The notes: generated by a model from the sequence alone, not told the origin. A stretch of DNA of 64,000 nucleotides from Rostrohypoxylon terebratum (GCA_022497145.1 MU385860.1:496001-560000), one strand, 5' to 3'. Shown: positions 1 through 10,777, counted from the first letter of the stretch. Numbers and translations: made by a program.

Positions 1-456
1 TCCCCCCAGTAATAATTCTCGGCCGGTTCGCGAATATTCGAAAACATAGGGACCGAGTTGATCAAGCTTCAGTTCGAATCGCTTCTTCGCCGACTCGATA
101 GAAACTCCACCCTGTATTTCATCCTGTCGCACTTTGTATGTTCGTTCTAATTCGTGTTCGGGCTCCAAGAAACCGCTAGTATTCTCGAGAAGTATCTCGG
201 CATCTTTCGCCTTTATCGTAGCCTCCTTGTATTTGTTTTCGAGAGATTTGAGGTTTCTTCGCAACTTCTTATCCTTTACGCCCCCGACATTGACCTTCTT
301 CCCTCGTCCGTAGTCTCTTTGCGCCTCCTTTAAGCGCCGGCGCTTCTCTCGCTCTTCTTTAGAAACGAGTCCCGATCGAGTTCTCTTGACGATACGGGCG
401 CCATTGTCGTATTTCTTCTTGGTTAACTCATCGACAGACGTTGTCTCGGCCTCCAT
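1..456 (-). CDS. UTP7: U3 snoRNP / SSU processome protein Utp7 (WDR46/BING4 family), N-terminal part, runs off the window
   Basis: This is the first 152 codons of a minus-strand gene that continues past base 1. The start is the ATG at 456-454. The N-terminus is Lys/Arg-rich and predicted helical (about residues 20-80). It is followed by the family signature around residues 100-150: a GFLEPE..ERTYKVRQ stretch, then AKKRFELKLDQLGPY and YSRTGRELLLGG, the entry into the first WD40 blade. Utp7 is an SSU processome component needed for 18S rRNA processing in the nucleolus; that role is family knowledge. The gene is divergent from TSR1, with 469 bp between the start codons. The WD40 propeller and C-terminus lie outside the window. 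I am confident of the family because linker and blade entry match in order. Confidence 0.88.
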   Translation of the reverse strand, partial: MEAETTSVDELTKKKYDNGARIVKRTRSGLVSKEEREKRRRLKEAQRDYGRGKKVNVGGVKDKKLRRNLKSLENKYKEATIKAKDAEILLENTSGFLEPEHELERTYKVRQDEIQGGVSIESAKKRFELKLDQLGPYVFEYSRTGRELLLGG

Positions 457-925
457 ATTGGCCTCCGGAGATGTGACTCGTGGGATGGAAGAGCGCGACA
501 AGGAAGAGTTTACTAATCGAAAATTTGCAGTTTGTAACCTTGGAAATTCAATGTTGTAAAGATGGCCAGTGAATGCCAAGCTAAGTAAACTCAAGAAACT
601 CGAGACATTGGACTTTCCTAAAAATTTCTGAGCGAAGAGATGATAAGCTGATAAAAAATTCTTATCGGTGGGTCTTTTACGATAAGCGACGATAACCACA
701 GGAAAAAAACATTGGAAATATTACGATAAAGATTCGCATTTCAAGCCCCTCTGCCCCTCCAAAAGTTCCATCTATCATTTTGAATCATCATGAAATAACG
801 CCGACAATACCAATTGACGTAGATCCTATCAGATCATTTGATTCAACAAACCAACCAACGATAACAAAAATTTTCACATCGTGGCGACTCTACCATATAG
901 ATTTAAGGCTGGGGGCGACGGGAAA
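457..925. promoter_or_regulatory. Shared divergent promoter of UTP7 and TSR1 with a CGATAA cluster
   Basis: This 469-bp gap separates two divergent ribosome-biogenesis genes. Between 642 and 730 it holds six GATAA-type sites: GATAAG at 642, GATAA at 650, CTTATCG at 661 (reverse), CGATAAG at 680, CGATAA at 690 and CGATAA at 724. Four of these share the longer form CGATAA. Such a density is far above chance for a 90-bp stretch. Coregulation of the pair is inferred. No TATA box was assigned. Confidence 0.55.
790..798 (+). other. Two-codon uORF (Met-Lys-stop) in the TSR1 leader
   Basis: ATG AAA TAA lies 128 bp before the TSR1 start codon. No other ATG occurs between it and 926. If transcription starts upstream of 790, ribosomes meet this minimal uORF first. 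The transcription start is unknown, so a function is only inferred. Confidence 0.4.
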
Positions 926-3352
926 ATGCCTTCAGCGGTCGCTACTCATTCGCATCGGCCGACTACGAAAGTCTTGCCCAAGTCTTTCAAGTCCAAGAAG
1001 GCTACCAAAGGCGCTCTACGAGACCAGGCCAAAGGAAAAGTTCCAAACGAGAAAGGCCAACGGAAAACTCCCCATCAACAAGTCATGTCCAAATTCGACC
1101 GTCGCAACCAGGCGAAGCAGCGCCAATTAACAAAGCACAAGGAACATCAAAAGGAGACCTCGATATTCTCCGGGCGAGATTCTGCGCCAAGGATAGTCGC
1201 TGTTGTACCACTTTGCGCTGACGTCAATGTCTCTACGGCTATTCAAAGCCTCAACAACAGTCTCGATATCGAATCCGAAGTCGTCGAAACCAGCTTCCGA
1301 GTGTCCGTCGATCGATTCAAGCAAAAACTTCAATATGTTCCCGTCAAGAGGGACCTCACTGCATCAATGGATGCAGCAAGGGTTGCAGATTACGTCATAT
1401 TCGTGCTTTCCTCCGAAGTCGAGGTCGATGCCCTAGGCGAACTCATCATTCGCAGTATCGAAAACCAAGGCATGTCGACATTATTTACAGCTGTACAAAA
1501 CTTGGATAAGATCCAACCGGCGAAGGCCCGCCCAGATGTTGTAAAGTCGCTCGCCTCTTTCATGACACATTTTCACCCCGGACAAGAGAAAATATACAGT
1601 CTCGATTCGAGACAAGAATGCTCGAATCTCATGAGATCTTTATGCACGACAACACCAAAAGGAATTAATTGGAGAGACCAGCGATCATGGATGCTCGTCG
1701 ACCAAGTCCAGTGGCCTTCGACCGAAAACGAATCGACGGTGCTCACTGGTGTTGTTCGGGGAAAGGGGCTCAAGGCTGATCGCCTAGTCCAGGTCGGAGA
1801 CTGGGGAACATTTCAAATCGAAAAGATTACCGCCGCGCCGCTCCCGACCAAGAGCCGAAAAGGTGATGCGATAGTCGCAGAGGAGCCACAAGCTGAGAAT
1901 ATCCTAGAAGTTCCCGACAAGGATCAAGATGATCTTGCCGATCTAGCCCCAGAAGAAGTGATGATGGATGATGCTGAAATGGAAGGGAATGTAGAGGAAC
2001 CTACAAAACAAAAGGGTGTCTTACTAGATGATCACCATTACTTCTCTGAAGAGGAGCGAGAAGAGTACACCGCGCCGAAGAAATTACCAAAGGGAACATC
2101 ATCCTACCAAGCAGCCTGGTTCCTCGACGATGTTTCAGACTCAGAATCAGAACTAGATGACCAAGAAATGGAAGATGCTCAAGATGAGCGTTTACCTGCA
2201 GCACCGGAAGATGGGATGGAAGGTATTGCTCACAAGGAGCCTACTGAGGCCGCCATGTCAGAGTACCCTCAGTCGGAGATGTTTGTTGAGCCAAATGAGG
2301 ATGACGATGCTGAACAGCTAGAGGCATATCGTGCTAGAAAGCGCGATGAAGCCGAAGATGACAAAGAATTCCCAGATGAGATCGAGTTGCATCCAAACGT
2401 CCTTGCCAGAGAACGACTAGCGAAGTATCGAGGATTGAAGAGCCTACGAACAAGTCCTTGGAATACGGAGGAAGACAAGCCATTTCAACCGCAGGAATGG
2501 TCAAGATTGTTACAAATATCTGATTACCAGTCTTCTCGGAACCGCTCAGTACGAGAAGCTCTGGTTGGCGGAGTAGCTCCTGGAACCAGAGTTCACATTT
2601 ACCTCAAAGATGTCCCCAAAGATTTGGAGAAGTCATACACTCCTTCGAGACCCATCACACTATTCTCCCTCTTACGACACGAAAACAAGAAGACATCATT
2701 AAACTTTGATATTACCCATAAGGAAGACTACGAGAAGTCTGTCAAGGCTAAGGAAGAGCTCATCGTTCAATGCGGTCCTAGACGGTTTGTCATCAACCCC
2801 TTGTTCTCGCTTCCCGGTAACACGGAGAACGACGTGCATAAGTACTGCCGATATCTCCACCCCGGTCAGTCTGCTATTGCAACGTTTACGGGTCCGATTA
2901 CTTGGGGGTCCGTGCCAACGCTGTTTTTCAAGCGGACAAATGCAGAAGATGGAAATGGCCTCCCCTTACAATTAGTAGCAACGGGTACCGCCCGTGCTCC
3001 TTCTACGTCGAGGGTTATTGCGAAGCGCGTCATCTTGACCGGCCACCCTTATCATATTCACAAGAAGGTTGTTACGATTCGGTACATGTTCTTCAACCGG
3101 GAAGACGTAGAATGGTTTAAAGCATTGCCATTATGGACGAAGAGAGGCAGAGCCGGATACATCAAAGAGACGCTTGGTACTCATGGGTACTTCAAGGCCA
3201 ATTTTGATGGAAGAATCAACCCACAAGATGCGGTTGGAGTCAGTCTTTACAAGCGGGTATGGCCAAGAAATGCCGTTCCCTTTACGGGACCCCTCTTAGA
3301 AGAAGAGGCTCCTATACCACAAGATGATGCAATGGAAGAGGACATACAATAG
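926..3352 (+). CDS. TSR1: 40S ribosomal subunit maturation factor Tsr1
   Basis: Single-exon gene of 808 aa, close to yeast Tsr1 (788 aa). The start is the ATG at 926; the open frame upstream to 881 has no ATG. The N-terminus holds the HSHRPTTK / SFKSKKATKGAL basic block typical of Tsr1. A degenerate GTPase-like region (about residues 60-290, no intact P-loop, as known for Tsr1) includes the AARP2CN module. An acidic, disordered segment follows (about 340-490), then the conserved C-terminal Bms1/Tsr1 domain (DUF663/RIBIOP_C, about 500-780) with GTRVHIYLKDVP, CGPRRFVINPLFS, HPGQSAIATFTGPI and RYMFFNREDVEWFK. Family role: binds pre-40S particles and blocks premature eIF5B/60S joining. It is divergent from UTP7, so two pre-40S factors share one promoter. 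Confidence 0.93.
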   Translation: MPSAVATHSHRPTTKVLPKSFKSKKATKGALRDQAKGKVPNEKGQRKTPHQQVMSKFDRRNQAKQRQLTKHKEHQKETSIFSGRDSAPRIVAVVPLCADVNVSTAIQSLNNSLDIESEVVETSFRVSVDRFKQKLQYVPVKRDLTASMDAARVADYVIFVLSSEVEVDALGELIIRSIENQGMSTLFTAVQNLDKIQPAKARPDVVKSLASFMTHFHPGQEKIYSLDSRQECSNLMRSLCTTTPKGINWRDQRSWMLVDQVQWPSTENESTVLTGVVRGKGLKADRLVQVGDWGTFQIEKITAAPLPTKSRKGDAIVAEEPQAENILEVPDKDQDDLADLAPEEVMMDDAEMEGNVEEPTKQKGVLLDDHHYFSEEEREEYTAPKKLPKGTSSYQAAWFLDDVSDSESELDDQEMEDAQDERLPAAPEDGMEGIAHKEPTEAAMSEYPQSEMFVEPNEDDDAEQLEAYRARKRDEAEDDKEFPDEIELHPNVLARERLAKYRGLKSLRTSPWNTEEDKPFQPQEWSRLLQISDYQSSRNRSVREALVGGVAPGTRVHIYLKDVPKDLEKSYTPSRPITLFSLLRHENKKTSLNFDITHKEDYEKSVKAKEELIVQCGPRRFVINPLFSLPGNTENDVHKYCRYLHPGQSAIATFTGPITWGSVPTLFFKRTNAEDGNGLPLQLVATGTARAPSTSRVIAKRVILTGHPYHIHKKVVTIRYMFFNREDVEWFKALPLWTKRGRAGYIKETLGTHGYFKANFDGRINPQDAVGVSLYKRVWPRNAVPFTGPLLEEEAPIPQDDAMEEDIQ

Positions 3353-3625
3353 ACATCTAAATGTACACAGAGTATAGACATGTCAGTTTCATACCACCCA
3401 TGAATGACCCAAAGGGTTATGGTATATGATTTCGAATATCACAAGTGCTCAGACTATTACGAAATATGATACCTAATAGTTTTGATCCCCACATTGTTCA
3501 GAAGTATGTCTCTAAATGAAGATTTTATTTTGTGGTATCATATAATTGTAGTGACCGAGCCTCTAACAGCTAACTTATATATATAAGACTTAAGTATGAC
3601 TTGGGTTTAGATTTTTCCCATCGCG
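3353..3625. other. Convergent 3' region between TSR1 and ureG
   Basis: AT-rich 273-bp gap between two convergent genes, presumably both 3' UTRs. No further coding or RNA signal is seen. Confidence 0.4.
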
Positions 3626-4548
3626 TCACCCTAACGCCTCTAATCCCTCCGTAGGCTTCGGTCCCCCTCTCGCCCTGCAAACCTCCTCAGCGCCACTCGC
3701 CTTCCAAGCACTAACGATCAAATTGACGATATGGTCGACACCAACCCCCTTCTTAACCTGCGCGAACACCGTAGGACCCCCCTCCCTCATCTTCCTCGCA
3801 TCGCGTTCCATAACACCCAAATCGGCTCCCACGGCCTCCGCCAAGTCCGTCTTATTCACAACTAGCAAATCGCTCTGCGTGATCCCCGGGCCCCCCTTTC
3901 GCGGGATCTTATCCCCGCCGCTCACGTCAATGACGTAGATTATAAAGTCGGCTAGTTCCCGGCTGTAGTTCGCGGCTAGGTTGTCGCCGCCGGACTCGAT
4001 GAGGAGCAGGTCCGTGGAGAAGGCGGCGTGTAGGTCCTCGAGCGCGGCGAGGTTCGCGGAGACGTCTTCCCGCACCGCGGCGTGCGGACACCCGCCTGTT
4101 TCGATGGCGCGGATGCGGGGGGCCGGGAGGGCGTGGTGCTTGGTTAGGAATTCGGCGTCTTCGCGCGTGAAGATGTCGTTGGTTACCGCGGCGAGAGAGT
4201 AGTTGGAGCGCAGGGCGAGACAGAGGGAGAGCATGAGGGCGGTTTTGCCGGAGCCGACGGGGCTGATGGGGTTAGTTGGGTTGGGATGATGGTAGGTTTT
4301 AGGGTATACATTGCAGAGACGAATCTCTTCCCCTGCCCCTACATCAGGTATGAGTCTATAACTTACCCCCCTATACCAATGGTGAAAGCTCTCTCGTTCC
4401 AATTACGTCCCTCTACGATGGGCATCTCACGGCCTAAGAAGCTCCCGGGACCGTCGAGGATCTCGTGGGAGTGGCCATGCTCGGCGGCTGAGAACTCGTG
4501 AGAATGGGAATGGCTCGTCAAGCCGCCGTCGTGCGAGTGAGTTGCCAT
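3626..4548 (-). CDS. ureG: Urease accessory GTPase UreG with His-rich N-terminus (two exons)
   Basis: Exon 1 is 4367-4548 and exon 2 is 3626-4262; the 104-bp intron has GTAAGT at 4366-4361 and CAG at 4265-4263. The join rebuilds the P-loop GGPVGSGKT across the splice site (about residues 62-70), and the product is 272 aa. The first 30 residues carry repeated His (HSHSHE, HGHSH), a nickel-binding tail known in fungal UreG. Other G-protein motifs are VTNDIFT, the ETGGCPH signature with its conserved Cys and His, LLLIESGGDNLAANYS, and VVNKTDL. UreG hydrolyses GTP while delivering nickel to urease with UreD and UreF, in the cytosol. No urease or other accessory gene is adjacent. Exon 2 is markedly GC-richer than the flanking DNA. 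Confidence 0.94.
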
Positions 4549-5177
4549 TGCGTCGGTGGTGATCAGAAAAGGTTACAAGAAATGGGTTTGATTACTTCTT
4601 GGCATGCTCTATATGTTCTATGAGAGGAATCTTGACCTCATTGACTCACATGACCCCAAGACAAGGCTAACCTACAGGCTACAGTAGAATACTTGCTCAC
4701 CAAGAGGTCTCTTCCAAGCTTGTAATACACTATGATATCTTATCGGCAATGAGGGGCAGCAGCTGGAGTGGGATCGTTTACGTTGTGGAGATTTGGAATA
4801 AGATCTTAACCCCAACCCCACTCTTGAGATCTGCCAATGTCACGAGTACTTCCAGATAGTATCGTGATAGTTTCTCAGTTCGCAATGAATTGCTGTAAGG
4901 GATATTTTCTCCTTTCTATATGTGTTTGTAAATCTTTAATGACAGGAAGTCGCAGAAGAAGAGTCTAAACCGAAGTATCGCTAACATCTCCCTTGTAAGA
5001 CCATTCTTCTGTATGTTACTATACCTTGCAGTGCCCATTTTTTACTAAACTAGCGGGACATATCAAAAGGTCTCATTGGTTTCTCAATCACATTGAAGCC
5101 AGTAACATATACCAACTTTCGAACCCGTGCTAACATCTACCAGCTAGCAGAAATCAGCATTCACAGGATGCTTTCCG
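4549..5177. other. Intergenic, ureG upstream region
   Basis: No coding signal. One TTATCG (reverse CGATAA) occurs near 4739-4744, about 190 bp upstream of the ureG start. Nothing else is supported here. Confidence 0.3.
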
Positions 5178-5260
5178 TCTCGATTGGTCTAGTGGTCAGG
5201 ATACCTGCTTGTCATTGAGCAAGTTCGCAGGTGGCCGGGGTTCGATTCCCCGATCGAGAG
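5178..5260 (+). tRNA. tRNA-Asp (GTC) with an 11-nt intron
   Basis: A cloverleaf can be drawn. The acceptor TCTCGAT pairs fully with ATCGAGA (5253-5259), with discriminator G5260. The D-arm carries GTCTAGTGGTCAGGAT, the anticodon stem CCTGC pairs with GCAGG, and the T-arm is CGGGG TTCGATT CCCCG. The anticodon loop is 18 nt. Removing 11 nt after position 37 leaves a normal 7-nt loop TTGTCAC with anticodon GTC, giving a mature length of 72 nt. The A-box and B-box sequences are canonical for Pol III. Confidence 0.88.
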
Positions 5261-5274
5261 TGTCGCACCTTCAC

Positions 5275-5279
5275 TTTTT
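5275..5279 (+). terminator. Pol III terminator of tRNA-Asp
   Basis: A run of five T starts 15 nt after the mature 3' end of the tRNA, the usual minimal Pol III stop signal. Confidence 0.6.
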
Positions 5280-8200
5280 GTACTATTCCTGTACAATAGT
5301 GCATTTTGGAATCCAATCACCAACCCAGCGAGCGCTCCTTCCATTTTTTTTTGTTGAGAATTCCGAATAGATTAAAAGATACAGCATGCCTTCCAATAGA
5401 GCCGATCTGGCCATGTTGGCACTTTCCTCTCATCTTAATTCGACGGTTTGAGACTTTGAGTTTTGGCGCCACAACTTACCAGTCACCACCATTATATAAT
5501 GGAAATTTCCTCTTCCACACTTCCATCCACACTTCCACAACTTTGAGACAAGTTACCGCCGATTGACTCAATCATCATATTGTGATGTTCTAGGCAACTT
5601 TTCAAGAGCCACGTTCACCATGAGGCAGAATCTCGTTTCCTGTTATATCAGCCCAGTTTCGACAATCATCCCTAATTTAGCAACACGGTTACAAAATAAG
5701 ACATCGTTCTTTTTGTGTTTGTTGTCTATATGACACCGAGTTGAGCCTTATCGTCTCAATGCTCGTATTATACCTATACGTATTACCGTATGGATCAGTA
5801 TTTGCTATACTCGGTATCATCCGAAACCCCGGCTCCTGGACACTCGGTCCGTCGATCAAGGATTGATTGTCGATCGACAGTCCTATGAAAACTCCGAATT
5901 TGTCATCTTACGTTTCTACTATGTATCTACATCTCGATCCTACGATTGGTACGCTACCGCCGTCGATGTTTCTAACCAGACGATGGTGCATCACTCTCCT
6001 GGCTTTTTGGGCTTAGCTAGGAGCGCGGAATATATGGGCAAAGCCGATTCTGGCCACGATAACCACCACAACTTCCCGCTGGTAATTATTACTTTTGCTT
6101 TTTCGTATTGAAGAAATCCACAAATGCATGTCTTGGGGTTATTTAAGTACGTATTAGGTAAGAGCTATATCTTTTTGGAGATGGTCATCTCCGGCTATCT
6201 AGCTGTCAGCGGCTAACGCCTAGAACCTTGGAATGTTCCTCACGATTTACTAGTATGTATGCATCTGTATGCATCTGTATTGTCATCCGTGCTTTATGCC
6301 TAACGGGATCTACATAAACAGTACGACTAGGATGGCGGATTAATCACAGTGTGGTTTGTTGGCATCCATGGTTCGAATCTGTGACCACAACTTGGACGTG
6401 GGTCTTAAGACTTAGGTCGTGGACCTGACGGAGAGCCTCTTAAACTTATCCCTGCTTTAAATTTCTTCTACCAGATCCGAGGCCGTCCTTAATAACACTT
6501 ATCAGTCGATAGCGTCGTCTGATCGTCATGTCTGTCATAACCTTGGAACCTTTTAAGAGGGGCCGGCGTCAAAGTATAAAGACATCTGCTAGGCAAAGAC
6601 CGGATTCTCGAAAGCCACGGTTCACATGCTTTTTAGCTCATCAACAGTTAAAGTGCTTACCTAGAACCCAGGACCTAGACATTTACAGGAGCTACGTGTT
6701 TAACTCGACACATAGTTCTCCTCAAACTGTGTAGTCGCCAATGGACAATCAATCGAAGACTCCTCAATATTACTTCACATTTGTAGTCATTGATTGATAT
6801 TCCGTCTGCAGAGTTACATGGCTTTTATCGCTAGCAGCTTTGCCGCAGGATCTCTGCACGCTAACCTGCAGATTGCCGGTATGATTCGACGTATCACCAT
6901 AAAGTGCCGGCTGGCGAGACCCGACTGTGGACAAATATTGGTGAAAGCCAAGCCTATGATTGTACCTCCCGTTGGGCGCTCTAGGCTTGACGAGACTGGC
7001 ATGTCTCCGGGTATGTTATTTGGATACCCGAGCTAGATGGCCACGCTCTCTCATCGACCGAGCCGTCGTACGGTCGATGCGGTAGCTATCAGGAATCGAC
7101 CTGCCTCCAATAGTGTACGTACGTACTTCGTGTGTACTTCGTCGGTACGCACTACTATGTACATACGACGTACGTACAGGGGATCCAGCCAATGCCTCCA
7201 GGGGCATTTGGCATCCGGTACCATACCTGCAGTAGTACGGGAAGTGCAGATGAAAACACCGAGACCATCTCGCGGAAGATGACTGATCAAGACGTCGTGC
7301 AACTTCCTACATTGAGGACTAACCTACCTAAATATCACCCTTCTTTCGCAGGATTTGGAATGGGAGAAGGCTCACCACCCTGTCTCCATACTGGTTCAAT
7401 TCTATCGTCTTCCCCTTGGGGTAAAAGCCACTAGGGTACGTGCATATAAGCCAGTCGGCACGAACCAATATGCGATCAGAGCCTGCTTTCGAAGGCTGGG
7501 GTTTTATGTACGGCCAAGGATCGATGACAAGGATTTCAACCGCTCTAGTACCATGTAAGTCTTCTCTAGACCCCTCCCACCCCCATCTGCCCCATCTGTC
7601 CTATTTGTCTACATCCACCACAAAGCTTCTCCTGTTGAAAATTCAAATACGTGCCTACCATGTGTCCCTACCTACACCATCCCAGCAGACCGCCTCCTTT
7701 GGCTCCTATAGCTCCTACAGGAGACCGTTACACTGCATCATAGATCCAGAGACGGGTAAATTATGACACCAGAACTGCGTCGATTCTGCTGAACCCACGG
7801 GCCACGAAGCTTCGAGGTCGGAGAGTCGTAGAAATTAAGGGCAACAAAGAGAACCGAGGTCACGCCCTCGCCGGGAATCATTAGCGTTTTCCTTTCCTTC
7901 TTTTCTCTATTAGCATCAAGTACCTTTACATAAGTACCTTTACCTTAATACCTTAAGACTAAGTACAGCTAGATGTTTATTGTTAGACTCTGATACTACA
8001 GTAGATGAGGCTAACGAAGCCCGATAGTAGTCAAGTGATGGACGACCTCCGTTCGCTACCGTTCACGGGTCGGACGGGTCCCTGTACTTGAGTCTTGTAT
8101 ATCACCCATGTTACCCATGTTACCTTAAAAACAGCCCTCACTCACTTGTCCAAGATGGGCGCACTCTACAAGCCCTGCCCCAGATTTTCACTTAAGAAGG

Positions 8201-8689
8201 GTTGACCTCCCTATTGTAGTATAAGATGGATCTTCTCGTCCGTCTCGCGGAGCCGATGTAACCTACTTTCTTTAAAACCTAGATGTTGCTCGTGAAAGGT
8301 TCTCCCTCACATGCTTCGCTGGATCTTCCCGCCCTGAGTTACTTAGTTTAGATTTTGTCTTACATCGATTATCGCTGCCGTCTTAGCCTTAGTTTCCGTG
8401 AGCAAGCCTGGGTCTCGTGAGACAGACCACGCGCACACGGCAAACGCAGATAAGAAACTGGCATTTGCATTTCCAATTTACCTAATGACGGGTTGAGATT
8501 TAGATAGACTCTATAATCTCACCCGACTTGCATACACTTTGCGAAAACCCCATGCGAGCTGCCAAACTCTAGCTCTTTGAGTTTTAATACTATCCGGTAT
8601 CACCTACATTCAAGCTTTGAAAGCTTTGACACCCATAAGAACTTAGATCTGCTCACGACTTCGCCACATCGAATAGAAGGGGAAGCATA
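5280..8689. other. Gene-empty intergenic region
   Basis: 3.4 kb with only short open frames that lack ATG starts, domain content or splice logic. Small repeats seen are GTATGCATCT twice (6257-6276) and a GTAC/TACGTAC-rich palindromic patch at 7116-7180. The last few hundred bases are presumably the promoter of the gene starting at 8690. No RNA gene was found. Confidence 0.4.
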
Positions 8690-10021
8690 ATGCAATTTAC
8701 CATGGGCCGTCCTTCGGATGCCCGTCAACAGTCCGTTTCAACGAGACACAGCGTCGTAAAGTCGGACCCATACAAACAAAATCTGATCAAACAACACAGA
8801 CACAAGTCAGAGCCTTTCGACCCCGATGACTTGCGTCGACGGCTGTACATCGTTATCGCAGAGCAAGAAGCGTTGAAAGAAAAGAAGAAACGAAGGGACA
8901 GGTTAGCAGAAGCAGGGTCGGAATCGGGATCGAGGCAGAGCAAGGTCTACGATACACCTACACGTCAACCAGAAACTGCGAAATCGAGACCTAACGAGTC
9001 AAGTTTCGCAGCTAGGGTAACGAGGCGGAAATCGATGGCGTCGGATCTGGCTCCGCCTCCGAAGGACGCCAGCACCCAAGCTCCAGAACCAAAAACTGGC
9101 CGGTCGATGTCCAAGTCCATCCAAGACAAGTTACGAAGGAAGTCTATCATCAGCAGCAAAGCAGAACCGCCACCGACGTCAATGTCGACAGCGGGGAACA
9201 CAGCACAACCCCAAGCACCAACCTACCACCATGTCCCCCGGTCAGCAGCCGCGCAGTTTGAAAGAACCACAACGGCAAGCGGCATGCGAGAGCAAAACCT
9301 CGCACATAGACTGTCGCAAGCGGGTCTCAAACACCGAGCCTCGCTAGACCCGACCCAAAAGCCAACCCCATGCACCTTAGAACGCACGCACAGCAACCGC
9401 GATAAACCGCACTTCCAGAACCCGTTTCAAGCCGGCCGTCCAGTCTCTTCCTCTCCCCGCTCCGCAGCAACCACAGAAGACGAAATCGCGCCGCACTTCC
9501 GACGGCATAGCGTGATCGGACTTACGCAGATAAAAATGAGACGGCGAAGCAGCGCGATCGGGAACATTGCCGAGGACGAGACGATGCAGACTTTCGCCGT
9601 GGGCGTGCATCCGACACTAGGCGTGCCGATCGAGATCCCCATGGACGAGATATCGTCGGAGGAGACGCTGGCAGTTCCCGTTGATCCGGCGACGGCGGCG
9701 GAGCACCGCGTCGATTGGACGCAGAGCGACGAGACGCGCTACGACAAGCCGCGCGCCATGTCCCGGATCCCGCTGCTGAAGAAGGCGGACTCGCTGTGGA
9801 CGCTCAAGGGCAGGTTAGGCGGGGGCAGGAATAACTCGATCGCTGCGCCTGGGGCTGGGGGGAAGAGCGAGCAACAGAAAACGAAGTTGGGGAGTGCGGA
9901 GAAGCACAGTCATCGTCAGGATGAAGAGGGTCTCGCATCATCGACGTCGACGTCAACGTCGCCGAAGTTCTTGAAGTTTGGGTTCTTGAATAGGTTCAAA
10001 CGGTCGACGGCGGTGTCGTAA
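8690..10021 (+). CDS. Hypothetical protein, basic and largely disordered, 443 aa
   Basis: Single open frame of 443 aa. The first ATG is at 8690, but an in-frame ATG at 8702 sits in a stronger context (ACCATGG) and may be the true start (439 aa). No domain is recognised. Residues 30-75 contain a conserved-looking helical segment: PFDPDDLRRRLYIVIAEQ, then a Lys/Arg-rich KEKKKRRD run. The middle is Ser/Pro/Thr-rich with many RRKS/RRSS-like sites that resemble basophilic kinase targets. Acidic residues follow (about 290-340), and the C-terminus ends in an aromatic/basic block (KFLKFGFLNRFKR), possibly a membrane or partner contact. The gene is isolated, with more than 3 kb free on its 5' side. 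It is considered real from length and codon character, but the function is unknown. Confidence 0.68.
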   Translation: MQFTMGRPSDARQQSVSTRHSVVKSDPYKQNLIKQHRHKSEPFDPDDLRRRLYIVIAEQEALKEKKKRRDRLAEAGSESGSRQSKVYDTPTRQPETAKSRPNESSFAARVTRRKSMASDLAPPPKDASTQAPEPKTGRSMSKSIQDKLRRKSIISSKAEPPPTSMSTAGNTAQPQAPTYHHVPRSAAAQFERTTTASGMREQNLAHRLSQAGLKHRASLDPTQKPTPCTLERTHSNRDKPHFQNPFQAGRPVSSSPRSAATTEDEIAPHFRRHSVIGLTQIKMRRRSSAIGNIAEDETMQTFAVGVHPTLGVPIEIPMDEISSEETLAVPVDPATAAEHRVDWTQSDETRYDKPRAMSRIPLLKKADSLWTLKGRLGGGRNNSIAAPGAGGKSEQQKTKLGSAEKHSHRQDEEGLASSTSTSTSPKFLKFGFLNRFKRSTAVS

Positions 10022-10777
10022 GGGCGCAGAATGGAAAGGGGGAGGAGAGGAGAGCAGACGAGAAGAAGAAAAAACAAAGGAAATTCAACCAAACTAAATA
10101 AATCCTGACGATACTCACGAGGATATATTAATGACCGAACTTACTAATGACTGTCATCGGGGATGCATCCCGAGCTTCTTTTCTTTTGTCACTAGCTAGG
10201 CAGGTAGACAGACAGTTCGCTGCCGGCGGAATACCCAATACCGTATACATATAATACAAATACACTAAGATATCCCTCCTCGACTCGCTGCTTGTCGAAT
10301 CCATGCCTGGTAGCTTTGCATTCTGGGCATTAGGTTACTTACTGTATTTGCTTGCTTGGTGGGTTTAATGTGAGGGTATTTTAATCGAGGTAAAATGACG
10401 CGGCAGTAAGCAACTCGACGATCTCGGTAAAGCAGCGTTCTCCGGGTTCGAATTTCTTGAGCCAACTTCAAAGAACAACACAAGATAGATAGAAACAACT
10501 GCATAGAGACCTCTATGATGAGAAGAGGTCAAATTCAAAATACCGAATGAATATCTCACATCTCTCACACTTCACATCTTAACAAAGTGCTTAATAGTCT
10601 CCCACCCAGTTTGTAAACCCTCGGTGACACTGTACCCAGCCAGCCAGCCCTGACCCATACACTTCTCCCATTCAAGTAAAGCGCCGGTGATCCCAGCAAA
10701 TCTTTTCTCAGTCCGGGCTCCGCATTTCAAGACAATATAATCGGGCTAGAGCGCCATCTTGACATCCATCATCCAAT
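10022..10777. other. Intergenic, 3' region of the 8.7-kb gene
   Basis: A purine-rich tract (10030-10085) begins the probable 3' UTR. The remainder, up to the tRNA-Ser gene, shows nothing coding. Confidence 0.35.

Noticed and set aside
780..1130. Open frame of 116 codons overlapping the TSR1 start
   Set aside because: It begins at TTG, overlaps TSR1 in another frame and has no family features.
6361..6395. GGTTCGAATC B-box-like sequence
   Set aside because: The T-stem needs two G-T pairs, and there is no A-box, anticodon arm or acceptor pairing.
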